A stretch of DNA of 64,000 nucleotides from Lepeophtheirus salmonis (Eukaryota > Arthropoda > Copepoda > Siphonostomatoida > Caligidae), in assembly GCF_016086655.4 (NCBI RefSeq), contig NC_052138.2:17422001-17486000 (forward strand). Reading direction: 5' to 3'. Of this stretch, positions 57,002 through 64,000 are shown one piece after another; the stretch's first letter is position 1, and the number at the start of each line of letters is the position of its first letter. The notes under the pieces were generated by a model that saw only the letters and a program-made list of their open reading frames with translations, did no database searches and was not told the origin of the DNA. A program made the translations under genes and the position numbers.

Positions 57002-59249
57002 TTAAAAAAACTAATAAAAAAACTGCTATGTCTGTATAGCAGCAAGGGTTTTAACATTTCTTTCAGTTTTTTATCTTTCCAATATGGGCGACTTTCAAAA
57101 TGATGACATCACGTTCAACGGTTTATATATATTTTTTGAGTTTCTATATTGTTTTTTTACTCATTTATATAATTGGTGTTCATCATGATCCGTTAAATGG
57201 TTATAAAAACGGACATAGGAAATTTAAGTCATTTGTGATCTATGAGAAATTATAGCTACCATTATTACATAATGCGTATATAATATGGCATTTCCTTTTT
57301 AAAATGACTCGTATGGCAAATTGATCAAATATTCGAATGACTTCAAATTTAACAGAAAGTATTATGTACTGATAATAATATAATAAGTATCGTTATAAAA
57401 ACTGTTTTTTGTTTTGTTTTTTTGAAAAAGTGTTCAATTATATTGCCAAAAAGTATATAAAATTATATACTACAATTATGATTTAAAAGTACTTTTACAC
57501 TATAATTTTATGTATATCATTTTGTTCTACATAATTAATAATAAATATTTAATAAAAATATTCTTAATTGAAAAAGTTAATCATTACTTTGGTATTATCA
57601 TCTGTGTGTCAATGATTAGAGCATCTAGTTTTTTCAGTATAGATTTGTTTATTTCTATAAAACATTATAGTTTACATGTTATTGAATCATCGCAAAGGTT
57701 ATTAAAATATTATAAAAATGTCTATAATAAAATAGTTGAGATACAAAGGATAAACATTAATATACTCTCATTTATATAAATCTAAATTATTAAATAAAAA
57801 ATACACTATTAATACAAAATAATCGGATTTTTTTTTATTTTCCATGAAGATTTTACAAATTTTGGTTTTAATTTGGAATATTAATTGAGTATAGCCGATT
57901 TTGTATTTTTCCCGATTTTGGATGATGCAAATACAAAATAATCATTACTTACCTTTCATAAAATAATTACATCAAAATTTAAAGTTCGGTGAAGTTCGAG
58001 TTTTTTCGAATTTCCAAATATTTAATAGGATTTTTCTTTTTTAATTTATCAACTCATCGTTTGAAAATAAAATACTTTTAATAGTTTTTTACGTTCATTT
58101 TAAATTTAGCCGATTATTTTTCGAATGTTTTGAGTTTTTATTATTCGAGTTGAAGTATAATAGAATTTTAAAGTATATGTATATTTTTGGCCCCTTCCCT
58201 TTTTTCCAGAAAATTGTAGAATTTAGTAAAGTCTAATATATTCTCAGTTCGATTAATACTTAGATCCAACCCTAATTTCAATATATATATGACCAAACAT
58301 TTATAAAACATTATATATTTTATCCATAATATTATATCTGACTCATGAGTAATTTGAATTTGAAGGAAATATAAATCAAAAATTAAATTTAAATACATAT
58401 GTATAAAAATTTTTTTTTTTAATTTATTAACCAGATCATCATATTTTTCCCCATTGAACGAAAACAACCCTGGAACCTCAAAATATTTGGAAAAAAACAA
58501 TGGCAATTCGAATTTAGGTATTAGAATTTATATATTTTTAAAAACTTATAAGTGTATTATTTCTTATCAAATCACGCAAAAAAATAGACCATTTTTCATC
58601 TGGCCAACTCAGAATTTAATGAAATTATTTTTTACATACTTTTCCCTTCAAAAATAATTTGTTTGTTGAAATTGAACTGCAGGCTCTGAAGATTGCAATA
58701 TTATTGAACTCGATATCTATACAAACACTTTTTCGAATTGGAAAAATAAAATAGATTTGGAGTTTGGCAAAATTTTTTTTACATGTATACTTAAATTTAT
58801 CAAAATATCAGTTTTTTAAGTGAAAACCTTTAAGCTATTTGGTGAGTAAAGAGCTTCAATGGGAGGTTCTAGTTATAGTTCAAGCCGTGCATAAAATGAT
58901 TTTTTCTTTTTCAAACATTTGCAAAATTTTCTTAGTGGTACTGAACTGGCCTCGAGAGAAGCTTGAGAACATGAGCTGGTCAAGTTTTTTTACCAATAGG
59001 GACAAACACTTCTTCAAACACAGAATTATGTAGTTGCCTTCAAAATAGAAAAATGTTAACCAACAAAACGGAGCATATTTGATCTAAATTGGATAATCCT
59101 AACGTATGTTAATTTTATCGTCAAAATAAAGGGGAAAAACGCTCAGAACTTCTTACTTTATCTAATATATGAGTAATTTAATGCCAAATAACTCATGGAT
59201 CTGTATAACATCTTTTTAAAAATTGATACAAATTTGGAGGCATATATTT
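57002..59249. other. AT-rich intergenic, nothing recognised
   Basis: Frames at 57510 (+), 58168 (-) and 58839 (+) are Ile/Phe/Tyr/Lys-rich without motifs. No element ends found. Confidence 0.4.
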
Positions 59250-59330
59250 CAGGCCTGTTTACTCTTTTTCCGTTCCTTTTCTGAAAAATTTCCGTTCGTC
59301 GTTCATTCCTTCCTTTTTCTGCGTTAATTT
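59250..59330. mobile_element. Isolated hAT-like terminus
   Basis: CAGGCCTGTTTACTCTTTTTCCGTTCC followed by CCGTTCGTCGTTCATTCC repeats the tip and subterminal motif style of the hAT-like element at 1012. The matching right end was not found. Confidence 0.4.
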
Positions 59331-59419
59331 TTGAAGTGTAAAAAATAACATGGAAGAATAAAGTTTTGTAGGAACGATAAAAACTAATGTTCCCACGACA
59401 TGGGATCAAATCCTGTAAA

Positions 59420-62400
59420 GTCAGAACTTGTTAATATAAGTTAATATACTGGAGAGAGTACTCTGCATTTGTTGGAGTAATTAAGTGTCAATAAACGTTG
59501 TTTTAAATAAGTACGAGTACTCCTTTTTATTTTAATATGATGTGCTGGACTTCAGCTACACACGCTCATTGCCAAATCTTGTAATATAAAGACACATTCA
59601 TATTTTTTTTAAATTTCAAGACAAAAACAACTTAAAATAAATTTGCTAGCTTGTTTGAGTGTGGATTCAGTTTTAATGCATCAGAAAGTTATCGTCCATT
59701 TCTATCAACAAATTATTCTTATTTACTACTTGTGTTTGCTGCAAATTGTATTAAAAAACGTCAAATTGATTGTCATAATGAAATAAAGAGAAATTGATAG
59801 ATTTATTTGAAATACCATATCGGGGCCAATATAAGTCTTTTAAATCAAACAAAGTTTTTAAACTATTTCAACAGATTCCACAAATTTGAATACAATGTAT
59901 ATAAATGACTCATATATGTCTATTTTTTCCTTTCTTGATTTTTGTTCAAGATTATTTTTATGCTGACGCATCCAATATGTATTTCCCTTTTTTTATAATA
60001 TAAGGCGCTGTACTTTAGGAACACACATTCATTAAAACACAGTCAGAGAGACACACAAACTTTTCTTCATTTTAATATAGATATTATTAAAACTAAATAT
60101 AAACACCTTGTCATAGGTTTTCCCTAAAAATATATATATTTGCATTCAGGGGCCTCGAAAGGTGAAGGTTCTCTTCAGAATGATTAAACTTTACAGTGGC
60201 AATTTATATGATATTTTTGCTGAAATGGTATTAATCCCCAGATAATAAGGCACTTTTCTAAATAACAATGAAGTAGAAAATTTGCTGTAATCTCTGCTTT
60301 TAAATAATTCGGGCTTCCTTACTTTAAAAAAAATCAGCCTTTGAATCAGCCAGTTAAATAAGATCGGAAGTAAAGGAACCATAAATAATCTTTGACATTA
60401 TTAAAAACTTTATTTATTTATTACTCCCTACTTGGTCCTAATATAACTGCCCTGGTGATACATAATCTGAGAACAATCTTTCGGTGCACAAAAATATTGT
60501 TACCTTGTATATTTACAAACATTCCTATGAATGTGTTTGGTTTAACACAACATTCATCATCGTATATTGAACAAAATTCAAATTTGATGTAAATATTTAA
60601 ATACACGACAATTCCATTGTTCAGTGATTTGCAAATGGTGTGTTATGAGACATTTCATAAAAAGTAATCCATTTATTTACATAGTAATTGATAATTAAAA
60701 AAAAGTAGATCCATAATTTTTCAATATATATTCAATTTATGAATAAATAATGAATAATAATAACTATACCCATAATCAAGAAAAAAAATTCTAGTAATCT
60801 TTGGAAAAAATAGTTATTAGAAACAATTTTTTTTCATTCATTGTTCATGTGTTTAAAAATGAACGTAAAGTGTGAACACAGTTTATTATCCCATTCATCA
60901 AACACTAAGCTTGATTTGTTTACATAAATATTTGTTTTGACCTTCAAATTTTAAGTTATTTTTTGCTCTATAAATCAGATTATCCTTTCCCGAAAAATGA
61001 AATATATATATATACCTACCTAGAACCACTGATCTAAGTAGAATTCATTGAAGTATATCTTTATTATACAAAAAAATTATCCATTAAACTTTTCAATATT
61101 ATATTATAGCAATACTGTAATGAGATAACAGATGGCCTTCAAATTCACCTAAAGGATTAAAATATGGCTAATACTAAATGAATTCATATTTTACATTAAT
61201 AACATAACGTTACAGTCATTTTTACTTACGTCATATATTGTATCATAATGGACGTAAACGCCAATTTGTGGGATTCAAAGTTGATATCTTTACTCCATCA
61301 AATGGACACATTTCCAATATATCTTGATGAAACTTCATCAAATGGCTTTAAAAATTTAAAAAAGCTTAAACATTTGCATTGCATACTAATTAATTCAAAT
61401 GATAAACACTTTTATTGGAATTAAATCAAAGTATTATGTACTCAAAATGGCTAGATTTGTACAATTTTTTTGTACAAATTAAGGACAAGATAAGTACGTT
61501 AATTTGATTAAAATATATATTTTTTTCCATGGTAATAGTTAATTTTTCTCTATTATATTGAAATAAATTTGTAAAACGATATAAGATTATATTTTTAATA
61601 CATATTAGTGTTTGATTTATACTGCAGATAGTTTATAGAGGGATAATTTTTGAGATAGACTGTAAGTTTTAAGTCTTTTTGTTTAGTTGATCCTATTTAG
61701 ATATCCAATAGTTCACTATTTTCCTTAATCTTAATGAAAAAAGGGGTTAAATAGTTAAAAACTTGGTTGCTTAGGCGCCCTAAGAGACTGATCTAAACAA
61801 TGATGAAGTCACATAAAAACAATTTATACACATATTTTGCAATTTTTTGTTTTACATTAGTGCAATCACGATTATAAATTGAAGTATATTAAAGTAATTT
61901 AATTTCTTTTTTCATTCAATTACTAAAATTGTTTATTTCCATTGGAAGAGATTTTGCATGAGTTATTCAAAATGTATTTTGTACGTTGTAATTAAACATT
62001 GAATAAAAGTTTTATTTATTCTTTGACTATAATTCAATGCAAATATGATGGATACACTTGGAGAAATTGAAGGAAAATTGTTGTGGAAAGCAATGCAGTT
62101 ACAACATGCCTTTTTTCGAACATTTAGGGAAGCTACCGCTACAAAATTTACATTACATTTTTATAGTAGTTTATTCTAAAAAAAGTATTTTCGTTAGTTT
62201 TTCTTTGAGATATTAAATAAAAATGATTTTTTAATGTAGTTTTTGGTGAGGTATATTTATGTCATAAGAAAGTTAGTTTTTCATTGTTTTTTTTTGGGAT
62301 TAAATAATATTAAATCAAGGTAATTTTGAATTTTTTTTTTCAGAGTTACAAGCCAGTTCAAAATGATAAAATGTGTTAAAATACTCAAAAATTTCAAATA

Positions 62401-62930
62401 CAAAATTCTCAAAAATTAAAATTAATTTCAAAAAATTCCTGAGTAGCGCGTAGGATTTTTGAATTAATAACAACTGTTAACATTTTTGCAATATTATAAA
62501 TTAATTATCTATAATTTGATTTAACTTTAATAAAATTAAAAAATAACTCATAAAGGTTAAATTTGAAAAACCTCACTAAAAAGAGGTTAAATTCAACATG
62601 TATTTTAATTTTCCTCATTATTATTTATTATTTTATGTAACAGGAGTAGTAAAAATATGTCAATTATTTTTCCAATAGATAGCTTTAGTAATTTGTATCT
62701 GTGCTATCGGTTTATGTTACATGATATTAAAAAGATAACATTTTGTACTGAAAAACTTATATGACATTTTTGTAATTTTTTGACTGAGTATTGCTTGAGC
62801 ACGCATCAAAGGTGGACACCAGCAAAGATAAAATAGGCCATATCTCAGTTTTTTTAACCTTAAAAATACAAGCCAGACGGCTAAAAATGTGAATCATGTT
62901 GATGATCCTGATATTGTAACACTCAATCAT
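59420..62930. other. AT-rich intergenic, nothing firm
   Basis: About 3.5 kb without coding or RNA signatures. The opposite-strand frames near 60400-60600 overlap each other and lack motifs. Confidence 0.4.
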
Positions 62931-63105
62931 GTGCAATTTTGGCTTCATTGGTTCCGTTCAGGAAATTTTGATGGCAAAGATAAATGTGGATAAAATAATG
63001 GACATCGTCGAGTCCAAACTTCATATAAGCACTGTTTTAATTGCCAAGGAGATAAACATTAATGAAAAGAAAATCAATACAAATAATGGATTTCTTTTTA
63101 CTACA
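62930..63105 (+). pseudogene. Mariner transposase N-terminal remnant
   Basis: In two frames: VQFWLHWFRSGNFDGKDK, then after a shift VDKIMDIVESKLHISTVLI and AKEININEKKI. This is the paired helix-turn-helix region of mariner transposases. The rest of the element is absent. Confidence 0.75.
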
Positions 63106-63164
63106 ACTAATATTTACGCTTCATAAGCACCATGTTCTTTAGGTAGCACAGGGTAATTAAGAGG

Positions 63165-63599
63165 ATTGTTAATAGTGTTGTCCCGGTTCTTATTTATTCA
63201 TTCCAGTCCGGTTTTAAGTCCAGCCCTATCGGTCCTTTGGACTGTCAATCATGGGACCAGTCCTTAACTGTTGATCCTTGGAATTTTGCATAAAAATATC
63301 AATGGTTTATTAAGGCAAATAAGATATACCAAATATGTATTAAGATTATTGTATATATCTTGCAAAAAATGATATATTAAAATATAATGTAATACGAAAG
63401 TATTATATTGTTACTTAGTTATATTATTTATTCTATCATATAAAGGAAAAAATAAAAAAAAAAAATCTCCTTGACCTGACGAGGGATTGATTTATCCTTC
63501 TTTAAGGACCGAAAAGTGGGACTGGACATAATAGGAGTAGACTAGACTAGAACACAATCTTTAGTCCTAAATAAGCAGTAAGACAACACTAGTTGTTAT
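63165..63599. mobile_element. hAT-like MITE with near-perfect octamer duplication
   Basis: TAGTGTTGTC at 63173 is inverted at 63591. The flanking octamers ATTGTTAA and GTTGTTAT agree at six of eight positions. The 419 bp interior is noncoding, with internal GGACC/GGTCC motifs (CAGTCCGG, GGTCCTTTGG, AAGGACCG). Confidence 0.6.
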
Positions 63600-64000
63600 A
63601 GTACATTTTTTGCATCGATAATCTGTTTTCTTAATTTTACCCTACTATACTAACCCCTTCTGTAAACAAATGTATTTGTTGGTAATGTATTTGCCTAGAG
63701 ATAATAATTTTTTACAGAGAGGGACAGTATGGTACATTAAAAAGTTATTAATTTAATACCTTGAAATCATTGATTCAGCAAAACTATTATACAGTCCAAC
63801 TGCAATAGTTGCAAAATTATAGACGTTTTATTCAAATACAATTATTTGATATGTCTTTATTGATTTCTTGAGAAATTGGATTGTTAATTAATATACTTAA
63901 ATATTACATGAAATTTAAATTTAATGCATGAGAGAAAATATCTTTTGATATATACACAGCAACAGCCCCGGGATGTATTTTTAATTGAGGGGGAATGGTA
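63600..64000. other. AT-rich window end, nothing recognised
   Basis: No gene, repeat boundary or RNA signature seen. Confidence 0.4.

Noticed and set aside
58168..58506. 112-codon minus-strand frame
   Set aside because: Ile/Phe/Tyr/Lys-rich with no motif or homology; typical of chance frames in very AT-rich DNA.
1..64000. CRISPR array, bacterial operon, rRNA or viral gene cluster
   Set aside because: No regularly spaced direct repeats, no ribosome-site-linked gene runs, no rRNA-like sequence and no recognisable viral protein were seen.

Overview
The window looks like nuclear DNA from an arthropod, most likely a crustacean. A parasitic copepod such as a salmon louse (Lepeophtheirus or Caligus) is my best guess. 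This rests on very AT-rich DNA, an intron-containing gene with GT/AG junctions and AATAAA poly(A) signals, and a heavy load of decayed Tc1/mariner (maT-like and mariner), hAT-like and piggyBac-like DNA transposons plus tRNA-derived SINE-like repeats. The species is inference; nothing in the window fixes it.

Only one gene is well supported. Five plus-strand exons between 10161 and 24347 join in a single reading frame of 601 residues and encode most of a monocarboxylate-transporter-like (SLC16, major facilitator) membrane protein. Segments corresponding to TM2-TM12 and a long hydrophilic C-terminal tail, His-rich then acidic, are present. The first transmembrane segment and the start codon must lie on an exon I could not find, probably upstream of the window. 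Two introns are long (about 7.1 and 5.0 kb) and full of repeats; two are short (236 and 61 bp).

Layout: 1-7.5 kb holds a 2.9 kb hAT-like element (1012-3874) with an exact 8-bp target duplication and a nested 0.8 kb foldback. At 7.5-9.8 kb there is a short maT-like element with TIRs and a second foldback. At 10.2-24.7 kb is the transporter gene, with mariner remnants, an AT satellite, SINE-like repeats and two MITEs in its introns. The rest of the window (25-64 kb) has no convincing host gene. It carries a mariner fragment (25.2 kb), a piggyBac remnant (27.9 kb), a TIR-bounded hAT-like element (31.2-32.7 kb) with Tc1-like and SINE pieces inside, more Tc1/maT copies (30, 35.5, 40.5, 42.6, 43.6, 48.2, 53.3, 54.7 and 55.6 kb), SINE copies, three loci of one palindromic AT-rich satellite (12.5, 40.8 and 56.6 kb), a TTAACTT-rich tract (51.4 kb), a mariner N-terminal remnant (63 kb) and a hAT-like MITE (63.2 kb).

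No CRISPR array, bacterial operon or clearly new multi-gene system is visible. The points most worth a second look are the atypical transporter, two rearranged transposons (one internally inverted, one head-to-head), the hAT-like element with its exact target duplication, the dispersed palindromic satellite and the abundant SINE-like families.
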